A stretch of 64,000 bases of DNA from Myotis daubentonii (GCF_963259705.1 NC_081861.1:68491623-68555622); one strand, 5' to 3'. Counted from the first letter of the stretch, positions 36,450-49,549 are shown. The notes: a model not told the origin generated them from the letters alone. Numbers and translations: made by a program.

Positions 36450-37479
36450 GTTAGAGTCTGGGGTGCCCCACAGGACCCAGAGTCAAGTCCCTGCCCACCC
36501 GTGGTGCCTCAAAATTGCGTGAGACCCAGACCCAGCCGGCCACACCCTGATTGGATGAGATCCAGACCCGGCTGGGCCCACCCTTGTCAAGCTCCGCCGG
36601 GCAAGGGGCATAGCCTCAGGTCCCCTGGCCTGGCACCAGGCAGGGGGAGCAGCCTCAGGTCCTCCATCAAGCCCCGTGGGGTGTGGGACACAGCCTCAGG
36701 GCCCCCATCAAGCCCCACAGGGTGGGGGGTGTAGCCTCAGTTCCCCTGTCAAGCCCCGCTGGGCGGGGTCACAGCCTCAGGTCCCCCAGCGCACCCTCAG
36801 GTCCCCTGGCCTGGCACTGGGGCAGGGGGCAAGGCCTGAGGTCCTTTGGCCCAGTGCCAGGGCAAGCGGCATGGCCTGAGGTCCCCTGGTCCAGCATCGG
36901 GACAGAGGGCATGCCTTGAGGTCCCCTGTCAAGCCCCACTGGGTGGGGGGTGTGGTCTGAGATCCCCATCAAGCCCGCTGGGCAGGGGGTGCAGCCTCAG
37001 GTCCCCTGTCAAGCCCTGCCTGGTGGGGGACACAGCTTTAGGTCCCCCTGACCAGCACTAGGGTGGGGGGCATACCTTGAGGTCCTCCGTCAAGCCCCGT
37101 CAGGCAGGGGGTGCAGCCTGAGGTCCCCTGTGAAGCCCTGCTGGGCAGGGGGCTCGGCCTGAGGTTCTCTGGCCTGGTGACAGGGTGGGGGTCGTGGCCT
37201 GAGGTCTCCTGGCCTGGCGCTGGAGCGGGGGTGCGGCCTGACGTCCCCTCTCAAGCCCCACTGGGTGGGGTGGGGCACAGCCTCAGTTCCCCTGCCCCAG
37301 CCAAGCACCACGTAGCCTCAGGTCTCCACTGATTGCTCATTAAGGCTCGTTATGGGTACTTGGCCTCTGCTGTGGGCGCAGCCATCTTGTGTTATGGAAA
37401 CCCTGCCTCTGCTGTGGGCACCACCATCTTTGTGATGGCATGATGGTCTATTTGCATATTCCCTCTTTATTAGATAGGA
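36450..37479 (-). mobile_element. HeliBat with internal minisatellite
   Basis: The right edge is the complement of a HeliBat start (gcatattccctctttattag, then atagga; T at 37480), preceded by gcagccatcttgtgttatgg-type sequence. The left edge is uncertain: ttag at 36451 could be the complement of a CTAA end, but the flanking base is not the expected one. Confidence 0.78.
36590..37320 (+). repeat. GC-rich minisatellite inside HeliBat
   Basis: About fifteen diverged units of roughly 45-50 bp, built on gcctcaggtcccctgtcaag followed by ccccgctgggcgggg. Units vary in the second half (ggcctggcaccaggc type against caagccccgctgg type). All overlapping frames here are products of the repeat. Confidence 0.88.
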
Positions 37480-37858
37480 TCATCTTTGGAGATTATTTCC
37501 AACTTCAAAATTTACCATAAAAAAGTGTAGGCAGCCACACAGCTCCCTGGTTACTCCCAGACACTTTTGAGGATCATTAGTTAGATGAAAATAAGTATCT
37601 TTATATCAGTGAAAGTAATAATAAAATTATTTTCAAAACATAAACAAATAGACATGATCACAAGACACCACATATATATATTTAAAGAAATTAAGCTAAT
37701 AAAATGAATAAATATGTAGCTATTGAAATTAAAATCTTGCAGTTTATTCAAAAAGTTAAAATCTCCAGAGTGATATTACTTTAATGAGTAATAAAAACTT
37801 TTAAGACATTTTAAGTAGATAATATAGTAAAAATTAGGGCGGTCATGCCACATGGATT
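37480..37858. other. Unique AT-rich DNA
   Basis: No feature recognised. Confidence 0.4.
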
Positions 37859-37871
37859 TCAACTTATTTTA

Positions 37872-38105
37872 TTTTATTTATTTATTTTTTAAAATATATT
37901 TTATTGATTTTTTTTACAGAGAGGAAGGGAGAGAGATAGAGAGTCAGAAACATCGATGAGAGAGAAACATCGATCAGCTGCCTCCTGCATACCTCCTACT
38001 GGGGATGTGCCTGCAACCCAGGTACATGCCCTTGACCGGAATCGAACCTGGGACCTTTCAGTCCGCAGGCCGACGCTCTATCCACTGAGCCAAACCGGTT
38101 TCAGC
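37872..38105 (-). mobile_element. Ves SINE with 13-bp target-site duplication
   Basis: Antisense Ves, well preserved (gcagctgcctcctgc-type core, cgaacctgggacctttcagt, head gccaaaccggtttcagc). tcaacttatttta is repeated at 37859-37871 and 38106-38118. Confidence 0.95.
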
Positions 38106-38118
38106 TCAACTTATTTTA

Positions 38119-39975
38119 GATTTAAAAATAATACTATAATAATTCTGAGGTTAAAGAACATCACTGATCTATAGAAGTTAAGATGCATATTTATACTTAA
38201 AAACCCCCACAATTTCCATATGAGGAATATGGAAGTAAATTGGGATAATTTTCAATATTCCACTCAAATTTAAAGACTTCAAATGTAACTTGAACTGTTA
38301 ATAGAGGAATAAGAATACAATTTACATATTTATATGATAAATTTTTCAATAAATATATTATGAGCAATTTTATGAAAGCTTTTGTCTACAGTTAATAACA
38401 TATAGTATGTGTCTTTCACATAGTTATGTATTTTTCACTTCATTAAATTGATTTTGTCAGTGGTATAAGTAGTTAAGTGGTAGATCTAGAAATAGAACCT
38501 ATACTTTTTTTACTTAAAAATTTTTTTCTAATTGATTAATCATTTTATGCAACAACAGCAGTCCATGGAGAACTTATCAATTAGCCACTCAGACTTTTTA
38601 TTGGATCTTGTGTCATTGTAGACTTCCAGGCCACTAAAGAAACCACAACTATATATCTCTGTTGAATATTTGATTTTTAAAAAGACAAGTTGAACTTCTG
38701 TTGGATTAAAGATATTTGCTGAGATAATGATGAGTTTGATGGAACGTGGTTCTTTGTTTTTCCTTATTCAATCCTTCATTCATAGATTGAATGTGGAGGG
38801 AAGTATAATAAAAAGTATAACTTGTCAGTTATAGCACTGGAAAGTCTACTAGCAAAGATTTACTAAACATTGTCACTCTACTGTGAGAGTCTTGAAGACT
38901 TGGAGCAAATATTTCCTGCTACATATACATTGAGAGTAGCACAAAATTTCAAAAATAGTAAACACTCAATGGCATTTACTGAATTTAACAAGCTTCAACT
39001 GTTCTTCCTTATTTCTTTCCTTTTTAATATAAAATAAGTAGCAGTAAGTTTTATCATTTTTACACATATCCTTCATCAAGGCAACAAAAAATACTCTAAA
39101 ATCCCTAGCTTTTTCTAGTTGTCATTTGTTAAAATCACTTTCCTAAGATATCCATCAAATATATATAAAGAGCTAGAAGAAACCTTGGATATTGTTGAGA
39201 AAACATTCAAATGTGTGTCATTAGTCAAGGAAACATTATTGCTTTGGATCAACTTGACTCTTTGCTTTGAAAGATATGTTGCATGTCATTGGTGGAATAG
39301 TCCATGCAGGACAGTTCATAAAGAAACAATGGCCTACCCCAGGATACCAGAACTATTTTTAGATGATAAATACTTTGGGTTGAGGTTAAAGCTGTCAGCT
39401 TTTAAAATGTTAAAGTTTCTACTCCACTTTTCTCTTTCATTCACTTCAATTTTGTCCTAAACTTAGAATAAACAACCACATCTGTCTTTACTTCTTAGAA
39501 ATTAGAGACCAATCATATTCTTGTTAATTTCAAACTAGGGCAATTCATGATAAAATATTCCACTTGGTAATCTCCAGAGTGCCTTCTCAATTTCTGATGT
39601 ACCATTGACAATTGAGAACTTAATTTCTTGTTTCATGAGTCAGAATTTGGAGAGTTGTATTAGTTCCCTTTTTTTAATGTTTGCCTTTTTATAGAACATT
39701 CAAAATTAGATTGGTTGCTATGTGACTGTTTTGTTATTCCATAATTAATTTTTGATTATACTGCCATTAGATGGAAAGATGAGGCATTTTCATTATTTTG
39801 TATTTCAATTATTTGTATGAACAACTATGATAACTACAGTTCCACAAAATTTGCAGTCACTTTATAGAGAAATACAACATCTTTTCTGTGGAGTAAATAA
39901 AACTGCATACATTTTGGGGGGAAAGAAACTGTCAAATGAATGGGAAGAGCATAGAATAGGGTAAAAATCCCGTGT
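38119..39975. other. Unique AT-rich DNA
   Basis: About 1.85 kb. The 113-codon frame at 39119-39460 has no recognised domain, no supporting codon pattern and no splice context I could justify, so it is not called as a gene. Confidence 0.45.
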
Positions 39976-40090
39976 GGGAATAAAGAGACCTGGATTTTAG
40001 TCTGGGCCCTGCTATTAACTAGCTGCCTGTCTTTGAGCAAGTCATTTAGATTCCTTGAGTTTCTCTTCCTTATCTACAAAATCGCATGCT
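39976..40090 (+). mobile_element. MIR SINE fragment
   Basis: MIR core in plus orientation: agacctggattttagtctgg, ctattaactagctgcctgtc, tttgagcaagtcatttagat, tatctacaaaatc. Confidence 0.85.
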
Positions 40091-40980
40091 CTATTTTCAC
40101 AGTAAAAAGAATATAATATGGATGTTGTTGATAGGAAGGATAAACTATAATACACTAAAGAAGACAATAAAAAAACTGATTTTCTTTCTTGTCTTGCACT
40201 GGCACATAACAAAAGTGTTAAGTTGCCTTAATATTCTAAAGCAATGTAAATTATTACACATTAACTTAAGCCCTAGAAAACTATTTTTTCCAGATTTATC
40301 TGCTATATCTCACCAAATAACACATTTGCTGTTTTAGAGTTTGTGTAATCTTACTCTCAAGAATAAGTCTATTGATTTTTACTATGGTGAATTATTTACA
40401 ACTGATATCCTGCTCATGTTTGTTACATGCATATAAACAAGATATCATTAGTACACAGTGTTTCCAAACTAAATTTTATCTGAATGTTACAGTATTTTCA
40501 CAATGATTTATTCACATACACAGAAAATTCAATATTTTTATTTGTTGATAAGTTTTAAACTGACAAAGGGAACCTTTATAGGAGTCTTATTTTGTATAAT
40601 AAATGCAGACATGAATTACACATACCATAAGCCTCAAATCATCAAAGATATTTCTAGAATTATACTATGCCCTAAGACATTGGAAGAAATCCTAGAAATG
40701 GAGAAAAAATGATGGCAGCTGTTGTCACTGATGCTGGAGCCAAACCAAATTGCAATGTCTACACATAATCAATCACAGAGCCCTGGGCCCTGCCTTTATA
40801 ACCATCTCCAAAATCAGAGGTCATGGATAGAAAATGAATAAACACAATGTCATGAGAAAGTTTGAATGGTACTGAGTGGAAGAGATTAAGGATCAGGCAG
40901 ACAAGCAGTGGGATAGCATCTGCCTCTAGTATATAAGTAGGGATAAATAGGGAGGTCACTACTTAACCTATTCAAGAAAC
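40091..40980. other. Unique AT-rich DNA
   Basis: No feature recognised. Confidence 0.4.
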
Positions 40981-41655
40981 ATCTGCACTTATTAAGTTGT
41001 GCTTGGTGCTGGTGATGCAAAAATAAATTAGACTCGAACCTTGCTTATGAGAGAGCTCCCTGTATAATAAGTGAAGCAGAGATAACATGAATGCTAAGTC
41101 AAATTGCAATAGGCGTTACAATAAAGCTATATGAAAAGTGTGATTGGTTGTCTGGAAAAATAATATACTGCCAAGGAAACTCAGGAAACTCTTCAAAAGG
41201 GAACTGTCACCTGATTGGTGAAGGGAGGTGTAGTAGAAGAATAGGAATTTTGCAGTTGGTGGAAGAAGTCAAAGAGGGTTTAGGCAGAGAAAAGTACTGG
41301 TCAAAGAAAGGGACATGAAGAACCACAGGCTTAAGGGACTAGGTTTAGTGTGCTTTGCTCAAGCTCTCAGTGTATATTGTGGAGACAGGAGGTTACAAAA
41401 AAATAGAAGTGACTAACAAAAGTGGATTGGAGCCACTTAATGACATTTCTCATCTGCCATGTTAGACTCTGTATCTTATCAGCATTCAACAGGGGAGCCA
41501 ACAGGATTTACAAAGAAGTGTAATATGATCAGAAGCATTTCTTAGAATGATATATCTGGGGAAATTGTGTAGGGGGAATTTGAGAGGGAGGGCTGGAGGA
41601 ATAAAGGGGGAGATACCAATTAGGAGACTGGGTTACAAAAGTCTAGACAAGGATA
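40981..41655 (+). repeat. Probable ancient mammalian repeat remnant
   Basis: Pieces such as gatgcaaaaataaattagac, ggagccacttaatgacattt and aatatgatcagaagcatttc follow the order of a widespread old mammalian repeat in which an 'aaggatacaaaaatgaa' section precedes 'ggagccattgaaggattt' and 'gacatgatcagatttg'. I cannot name the family with certainty. Confidence 0.45.
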
Positions 41656-43540
41656 ACAAATCCAAATGCTTTTAAAGGCCCTACAAACATGAAGCTGTCT
41701 GTCCCCCAACACACCCCAGACCTGGCATTAAATTCAAGAAAATAATCTTATCTTGGCCAAACATAATTTAGGATTTAGTTTAGAGATGCCAGTTTTTAAA
41801 ATCATATGCAGGAGAAAAGATGATAGCATTTTGAATTACGGAATGGAGAAACAAAAAAGAGAAGATAGATTCCAGACCTATTTCAGTGGTGAATGAAACT
41901 TTCAGTTATTCCCAAATCACTAGGATATCATAACACATACTAAAAATGCCATGTGTGCTCACTGACTCCAGTAATGGGTAAGGAGAAAGTAAAGAGAAAA
42001 CTTTGCCTAGTACACATTGCCAGTGAAGAAATGTATGCATAGATACTTACAGATATAAATCAATGCCATTTAAAAATATATTGATACCATAGTTTCATCC
42101 TAGCAATACAGAAAATTGTCTAGCCTTTGTCAGAGGCTAGTTTGTTTTTTACATTATCTGTTTTTGTAAGGTGGACAGTGGCTAGTTTAAGCACATGGAC
42201 AAAGAACAAAACAAATAGACAAACAAAAAATATTATATCTATAGCATTGACAGAGGCCAAAATGACTTTATAATTAATAATGCTTCTGTATTGCAATTCA
42301 GCTATAACTTTATACATTTAATCCTTTTGATCCTGCAACTATATTGAAGTACACATATTTACTAGTAGATATATTATCTACAACCATGGTGTGGCAGGAA
42401 AGATTTCAGACATGGAGTCTACTTAGACATGGAGTGAGGGAAACATAAATGAGGAATTACAGGGACTTGATTCTAAGGGTTGATTAATTTATGGACAAAA
42501 AAAGAAATTATAGTGGATGATAAGAATAATGGATTTTATACAGGTGATTATCTAAAAACCAAAGTGGAACATTAAAATGATTTTCCCCACTTAAGCTAAC
42601 CCAATCATAAATTATTACTGAAGAAATATGGATAAATATTATCTTAAAAACTACTATATATGATAAAAAATACCATATGTAATTCTGATACATTTAAGCA
42701 TGCACTTTAAGTACATTTTCTGGTTTCAAAAATGATGGCAATTTACATGTATCACTTGCACAAACACAGTATGTCACATAAAGGCCAGGTGATTAATGAA
42801 TATGTTAATTGAATAAGTGGTGAGATAACAATAGAAAGAATGGCAAACCTCATGTCAAAAGAGCAAAATGAAGTATTTAAAAAAATTCCAGGGATGACTG
42901 AGAATTTAGAGTCTTGAGCATGTCACAGCTGGCCATTTGATGTACAACTTTAAGCATGACAACCTTAATCTCTGTGCTCAGATTATTTTGTTGTAAAGAG
43001 GGCTGAAGGAAGAACACATTACAAACCAAGAGTTCATTCTATCAGTCTGTCATCCAATGCCCTTGTTAAAAGAGTATAAGTATGTCTGGCCTTGAAGAGG
43101 AACATAAATTTGGATGAAAATTTCAATTACCCCAAGCTAGATGTCAGGAATACATATGTGAATGAAAATAACTTTGCCTTCATAATTATTTTCTTGATAA
43201 TTTTTTTTCTGTCTGAAAGCAAAAGCACACTTAATATCTAGGTATCACAAATTTAAAAACCCCCAAGAGCCAAGCAAAAGTTATAAATATATGAATATTC
43301 CCAAATACAAGAAAAGATGAGACAGAGTCTATGGTCAATAGGAGAATATGTATTCCCAATAGCTTTCACAATCAACTATTTTTTTTTCCTAAGCATTGTT
43401 TGGCCATGCCCATCTTTGGCTAGATTTGAAGAGTAGGCCATAAGATTTTGTCCTCTGAACCCAAATAGATGACTTTCAATTATTACTGGCATTAACATGT
43501 CTTTTTTTCCCCTTGGGTAGTCATATTGTTTCTCAAAAGT
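41656..43540. other. Unique DNA
   Basis: About 1.9 kb, nothing recognised. Confidence 0.4.
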
Positions 43541-43551
43541 CAGTAAACAAT

Positions 43552-43771
43552 ATTTTTTAAAAATTTATTTTTATTGATTTCAGAGAGGAAGGAAGAGGGA
43601 GAGAGATATAAACATCCATGATGAGAGAGCATCATGGATCAGCTGCCTCCTGCAAGTGCCCCACTGGGGATCAAGCCCACAACCCCAGGCATGTGCCCTT
43701 GACCAGAATCAAACCTGGGACCTTTAAGTTTGCAGGCCAATGCTCTATCCACTGAGCCAAACCGGCTAGGG
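43552..43771 (-). mobile_element. Ves SINE with 11-bp target-site duplication
   Basis: Antisense Ves ending gagccaaaccggctagggc. cagtaaacaat is repeated at 43541-43551 and 43772-43782. Confidence 0.95.
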
Positions 43772-44046
43772 CAGTAAACAATCTTATCAATGGTCAATTT
43801 CTTCTTTATTTTATTTGATGCTATCAATAGCATTTAATGCAGTGGATCATTCCATACTCTTTGATAGTTCTATTTACCTGGCTCCTGGGACACCGCATAC
43901 TCAGGTTTTCCTTTTACCTTTGGAGCCACTTACCAGTCTCCTTGATGAGTTCTTCCTCTTCTCTTATATTCTAAAAATTGGAGTCCTCTAAGGTTTCTTC
44001 CCTTCTGTATCTAACATTCATCCCTGTGGTGATATCTAGTGTCACA

Positions 44047-44283
44047 TCTATATATATAAAAGCCTAAGCGACTGTTACAACTGGATGACCAGCCGATAGC
44101 TATGATGTCCCCTGACCACCAGGGGGCAGCCGCTCAATGCAGGAGTGTGCTCCCACAGCCAACTTCCCACGGTCAGCTAACCTCCTGCAGTCCCTCTCCC
44201 TGGCCACTGGCCCCCATCAGCCCTGATTGCTGGCCAGGCTGAGGAACCCCACCTGTGCACAAATTCGTGCACCGGGCCTCTAG
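44047..44283 (+). mobile_element. Complete short HeliBat, 237 bp
   Basis: Starts tctatatatataaaagccta after A and ends gtgcaccgggcctctag before T. Clean hairpin gtgcacaaattcgtgcac. Close relative of the 14.5-kb copy in both ends and length. Confidence 0.96.
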
Positions 44284-44690
44284 TCTTTAAATAACTATAT
44301 GTTGTCAAACACCAAATTTATATTTCCAGCTCAGACCTGCCTCCCACACTTAAGACCCCTCCCTCTATCCAGCTGCCTGCTTCACAGGGTACATGTGTCT
44401 CATACACATTTTAAACCTAAAAAACTTAAAAGTTGTTTTAAGCAGACTTCTTCCACAAACATGTCCCCCTTTCATTCTTTCCAATCTCAGTTAGTAGTAC
44501 CTCTATTATTTCAGTTACTAAAGCCAAAAATCTTGATGTCATCTTGACATCTTTATTTTTATCACACATTATATCTTATTCTATCAAAAATAATTCTAGT
44601 TTTACTTTCAAATGAATATAGAATCTGACTTCTTTTCACCACCTTCACTGTTTCCATCCTCTTCCAAGCCACTATTCTCTCTCCTGGAGA
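44284..44690. other. Unique DNA
   Basis: No feature recognised. Confidence 0.35.
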
Positions 44691-44699
44691 TTACTGCAG

Positions 44700-45275
44700 T
44701 AGGTCTCTACTTGCCCCATCACCCTATTGACCCTATTAACCAACAGTAACCAAAGTGATTCATTTAAAATCCAAGTAACAATGTTCCACTCCTGAGTAAT
44801 AGCTTGCCCTTCAAGTTTTCTCCCCTGCTACCATCAACAACCCCTCCCCCTCTATCCTCTCTTAACACTCCTCCTTAGTTTAAGCTGCTTTAGCCACACT
44901 GGTCTCCTTACAACTCCTTAAACATACTTGTCATATCTTCAAGTAAGAACCTAATTCCTTGAAAAACTCACCATACTCAGTAGTCAAAATCAAATAGCTT
45001 CTCAATGAATCAAACCCCGATCACCAGCAAAACTGCTGCCACGCCAAACTCTGGCTCTCCTAATCCCATTCACATTGCTCCAAAAGAATATCACTTTCTA
45101 ATAGTTTTTACAATTTAGTAATTTGATTAGCATTTTATATTTTCTTTCCCCTTGCTAGATTGAAAGTTCTATAAGGACAGGCATCGTTTATTGTTTCCCT
45201 GTTAATTAATATATCATCCCAAGCATGTAGAAGAATATCTGGAAAACAAACACTCAATAGATACTTGTTGTAGTT
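44700..45275 (+). mobile_element. Old L2 LINE 3' region
   Basis: The order tgcagtaggtctctacttgc, agccacactggtctccttac and then cttgctagattgaaagttct, aggacaggcatcgtttattg, actcaatagatacttgttgt is that of L2 3' ends in mammals. Strongly diverged. Confidence 0.65.
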
Positions 45276-45384
45276 CATGATATTATCAGAAATTAATGTC
45301 TGGGGCATTTTAATTCAATTTTTAGAGTTTTAATATTATCTTTAAAAATTATCAATAACAAATGAAGTAAAAGCAAAGGATGTG

Positions 45385-45535
45385 TTAAGCACTTACTATG
45401 TGTCAGTCATGGTGGTAACATATTTACATATATCCTTACATATATAGGCATTTAATCCCCATGGCAACCAAGTCCAATGACAAAACCAAAGTCATATAAC
45501 TTGTAAGTAGCATAGCCAAGCCTTGAACCTGTTAT
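45385..45535 (-). mobile_element. MIR SINE
   Basis: Complement of MIR: agcacttactatgtgtcagt, ggcatttaatccccatggca, then agtcatataacttgtaagta and ccttgaacct. Confidence 0.85.
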
Positions 45536-45549
45536 TGCAGAAAAGTGTG

Positions 45550-46125
45550 AGTGGTTTTTCTTCATTGCTAGTGGCAGTAGGATTCTGGGAGTACTGATGG
45601 AATAAGCATTTCCAAATGCACCCACAGGGCGAGGAGATATGATAGACAGCTTCATTTCCATGGAATTACATCCCTTCAATAAAGCTAGAAGCAGAGCCAG
45701 TGTCCAAGTTTCCACTCCATGTTGGAATTGGGTCCAGTACAGCATTAGGCAAGCTGCAGTCCATCAGTCCAATGTGTGGGGTCCGCATTGTGGGCAAATG
45801 CAGGAGGGCAGCAGTGTGAGAGTAACCAAGAGAGTGCCAACCAAGAGCGCCAGGAGCCAAGAGAGCAAGAGAGCAAACTTCTTTCTTTAGGTGATTATTG
45901 TCAAACAAGTACATTCCCGATGTCACCCAGACTTTACTATAATGTATCTCTTCTCCACCATTTAGTCCCTTCCCCCAGAGATCTGTGATCTCTGGGGAAT
46001 AGATTGTTAGCTTCCTGGGGAGTGTTAAACTGCAGCTTCCTGGCAAAGCTGCACAAATGTCATGCCTATAATATTTGTCCTTCCCCTTGTTCTTTTCCTG
46101 TCACCAGTAACCAGGTTAATTACAA
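45550..46125. other. Unclassified moderately GC-rich block, LTR-like signals
   Basis: More GC-rich than its surroundings. It has AATAAA at about 45679 followed by a cactccatgttggaattggg stretch that could be R-U5 of an old LTR in plus orientation. On the minus strand a 126-codon and a 97-codon frame overlap but show no domain. Neither ends nor a partner LTR are clear. It may be an old retroviral LTR or an unrelated unique block. Confidence 0.3.
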
Positions 46126-46475
46126 TAGTATCACACCCATTGTCCTGTAACACAAAATTTATGATGTTCAAAAAATACTTGTATGTAAAAAAAAAAAACT
46201 TGTCATATATTCTTTTAAGAACTATATGTAAATATCAAATAAACCATGACAAGGGGGGATAACTGGTTATGAGACTGATCTACAATTAATTAATACCACC
46301 CATTTATATTTTTTACATTTCTTTTAAAGATTTGCCCATATTAAAAAATATACTTATTTTCATATTATAGAATGTCTTCTCCCATTATAAAACAGAAAAT
46401 AAGGAACTAATAAAAATAAAAATGGCTAATACCCCTAATACAGAAACTTCACAAAATACATGTTACTTTTTTAAA

Positions 46476-46693
46476 AATATATATATATCTTTATTGATTT
46501 CAGAGAGGAAGGGAGAGGGAAAGAGTGATAGAAACATCAATGATGAGAGAGAATCATTGATTGGCTGCCTCCTGCACATCCCCCACTGGGGATAAAGCCC
46601 GCAACCCAGGCATGTGCCCTTGGCTGGAATTGAACCTGGGACCCGTCAGTCCGTAGGCTGACGCTCTATCCACTGAGCCAAACCAGCGAGGGC
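46476..46693 (-). mobile_element. Ves SINE with 19-bp perfect target-site duplication
   Basis: Antisense Ves ending gagccaaaccagcgagggc. tacatgttacttttttaaa is repeated at 46457-46475 and 46694-46712. Confidence 0.97.
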
Positions 46694-46712
46694 TACATGT
46701 TACTTTTTTAAA

Positions 46713-47725
46713 GATATAGCTGACATGTAGATAAGTTTGTCTATGACTGATATAGTATAATATATATATTAGAAACAATAAAATAAGTTTTCTTCCAGTT
46801 TCACTTAAACTATCAATGATTAAAATTGAACAGCTCAGCTACTTGAATACATATCAAGGGCTTGCTTATCTGACAGCTTTTGCTCGCAGCCAGAATTCTG
46901 CCAACTAGATTTTAGAACAGGCAAAAAATATGTCACTTAAGTGGCTAATGCATTAAGTCTAAAAGACAAATTGTTCACTAAAGGTGAGGTAATCATTTTC
47001 AAGAAGAAACATTTGTATTATCATTAGAGGTAAAGCTTTCATGATCATAGGGCTGCTTAGATCAGAAATTCAGCCACCTTTACTTCAGCAGACAATTTGT
47101 CTTCCAGACTGGATTCATTGTATAACTGGCAATACTCTCTGCTTTAGAGCTTATTTACATGCTGAAATTGAGTAACATGTTCATACAGATATAAATGTTT
47201 ATAAAGACCCATCAACAACAGAAGTCAGTGTGCTTTCCAATCTTTCTAAAACACTGAATAAGCTTAATTGAATTGTTTTGTTTCATCAAAGTATGCAAAG
47301 TTGTTCAGTTTTCTTTCTTTTGTACTGATTGTAACCTCAGGCTCTCACAAATGAATTTGCTGCTCTCTTTGAAGAAAAAGATCAAGAAAAATTCCCCAAG
47401 TGTAAAATAAAAAAGAAAAGAAGGCTTTCATTGCTTACTTGAACTATATATCTTGTCTTACTGTTGCTTTAATGCTTTCTTAAATAATGAAAGCAAGTTC
47501 AGAACAGGTAGTTAGGTTTTTGTCTCCCTTATCCATTCTTCTAAGGAAACAAATTTATGATGATTTCAATATTTGTTGTTGTTTTTTTTTAATTATGACA
47601 ATACTAAGTAGCATTTGCATGATACTACAATTTACAAAGCCTTACACTTACACTTGCATTGGGATTTAACAATCCATTCAAAATTTGAAAGTGACTGACA
47701 GTCATTGGAAGCTTATGGGGCCAAA
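46713..47725. other. Unique DNA
   Basis: About 1 kb of moderately complex sequence with no repeat; the stretch 46850-47200 is a reasonable place to test for a conserved non-coding element. Confidence 0.4.
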
Positions 47726-47729
47726 CACT

Positions 47730-47880
47730 GTTAGGTGCATTCACCACATCACATAATTTTATACTCAATGAACCTGGTATCTTCATATCCCAGTGTTTAG
47801 ATGCAGAAACTGAGTCAAGGAAATTCAAGTAAATTACATAGGATCACACAAGTAATAAGATAAAGAAATAGGATTCATGC
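47730..47880 (-). mobile_element. MIR SINE, diverged
   Basis: Complement of the MIR core: gatgcagaaactgagtcaag, aaattacataggatcacaca, aaataggattcatgccc. Confidence 0.65.
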
Positions 47881-48049
47881 CCTCATAAATCTATGCTACA
47901 TCTGCAAGATATTCTCAGTGGCAAAGTTAGGCACCTTCTCTTTTGTTTGTGCCTAAAATGAAGGCATTGCATCATGTTTTATAGTACTTGATACTTTTTA
48001 AAAGCAGAATAATAAGAATTGCCCTTGTTGCATGCCTTGCAGGTCCTGC

Positions 48050-48225
48050 ATTATGAACTTTACCTTACTGTTAATTTTCACTAAAACCATGCGAGGTAAA
48101 TATAATTATACCTATTTTATGGATGAAGAAACTGAGCCTCAATGAGGTTAGAAAAGTTATCCCAGGTCACATAGCAAGAACTGGCCAAATCAATATTCTG
48201 GGCCAGCCTCTGTCCATCAGACCAA
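48050..48225 (-). mobile_element. MIR SINE
   Basis: Complement of MIR: accatgcgaggtaaatataa, ttatggatgaagaaactgag, ccaggtcacatagcaagaac. Confidence 0.87.
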
Positions 48226-49090
48226 ACTGCCAAGTAAAATTACCCTCCTTTGGTCATACTTACTACCTGGATGCTTAGTAAATTCGAAGCAATGTGTCCT
48301 TAGTTTTCAAATGTGACGCTATGTTTCAAAACAATCACAACTACTTTATATCTAAGAAGACATCATTTTCCAAGAAATGAACATGAAATGAGCAAAGTCT
48401 TGTTTGGATACTATTTTTATAGTGCAAATTAGTATAGGGAAAGCTGCTGTGACATTTGGATATATTTGTAAATGTTGCCCTTGGGCTTGCAAAGTATTCT
48501 TCTCTGGGGTCAATGAAATGCAAATATAATTAAGCTACCCTTTCTGAGGTGACCACTTTGTAACCAACTATATTTTATACCAACTGCATTTCTTTGGGTA
48601 ATGATGGAAGATTTGGTATTATGCAATTATGCTGAATAGCATTTTAATTAAATGATGTATCACTGAATACTTAAACATTCTGTGTCTGCCAGAACCTATA
48701 ATCATTATGCAAATGGAAGGGAGCAGGAGAAGGAAATACAGATATTTTTTTTCTGTTTATATTTCCAATTAGATTGTGAAAGTTCATTGCTGAAACCTAA
48801 GATTTCACATTATCTAACAGGTATAAAATGTTCAGGCATGGCTTTTTTTAGTTTTAAGCTACATTGAATCCCACCAAAAATGTAATTATTAGAGTTTAAT
48901 AATTTCATGTTATACATATATGTTGTATTTAAACTCACAAAATACAATTAAACTAGGTCATCCATTTTTATATTTATAACAATATACTGTTATAAATAAC
49001 AATGTTTTATTGTAAAATTTCAATATGGCATGATGAACTAGATCCTTCCAAATGTATCAGTTCCTCTGGATTTGAAAATAATACTTCTTA
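48226..49090. other. Unique AT-rich DNA
   Basis: No feature recognised. Confidence 0.4.
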
Positions 49091-49092
49091 AA

Positions 49093-49125
49093 ATACACAC
49101 ACACACACACACACACGCACACGTT
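49093..49125 (+). repeat. CA dinucleotide microsatellite
   Basis: Run of CA units interrupted once by cgcac. Confidence 0.93.
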
Positions 49126-49278
49126 TTCCAGGTAATCAGGGCATTTGATAATAACATAAAATGGTAAATGTTTCAGCATCCCTGAAACATATTAAAGTGC
49201 TATTAGCTTCAGAAAAATTCAGCTAACACAACAAAAGAGGAGATTTATGAGAAAAATTAAATCTCTGTTTCTTCTCTG

Positions 49279-49465
49279 GCCAGTGCAACTCCATTTGCTG
49301 TGGTTGTCCTTTGCACCAAGAGGTTCAATTCCAGGTCAAGGGCACATGCCAGGGTTTCAGGCTCGATCCCCAGTAGAGGACATGCAGGAGACAGCCCACC
49401 GATGTTTCTCTCTCCCTCTCCTTACTTCTCTCTCTAAAATCAACAAAAACATATTTTAAAAATAC
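49279..49465 (+). mobile_element. Ves SINE, diverged head
   Basis: The tRNA-like head is poorly preserved (ctggccagtgcaactccatt). From aggttcaattccaggtcaag to the tail atcaacaaaaacatatttt the Ves body is clear. Only a weak 8-9-base flanking repeat (ctgtttct) is visible. Confidence 0.85.
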
Positions 49466-49549
49466 TGTTTCTGTTAAAATAGCTATGGCCTAGAAACATG
49501 AGATTGGTGCTGTACACAAACTAGCTGTGAGACCTTGGGCACCACTTTT

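Noticed and set aside
36501..37332. Several overlapping 67-78-codon repetitive frames
   Set aside because: All are translations of the HeliBat minisatellite on both strands.
39119..39460. 113-codon plus-strand frame in unique DNA
   Set aside because: No recognised domain or splice context, and frames of this length are expected by chance in 64 kb.
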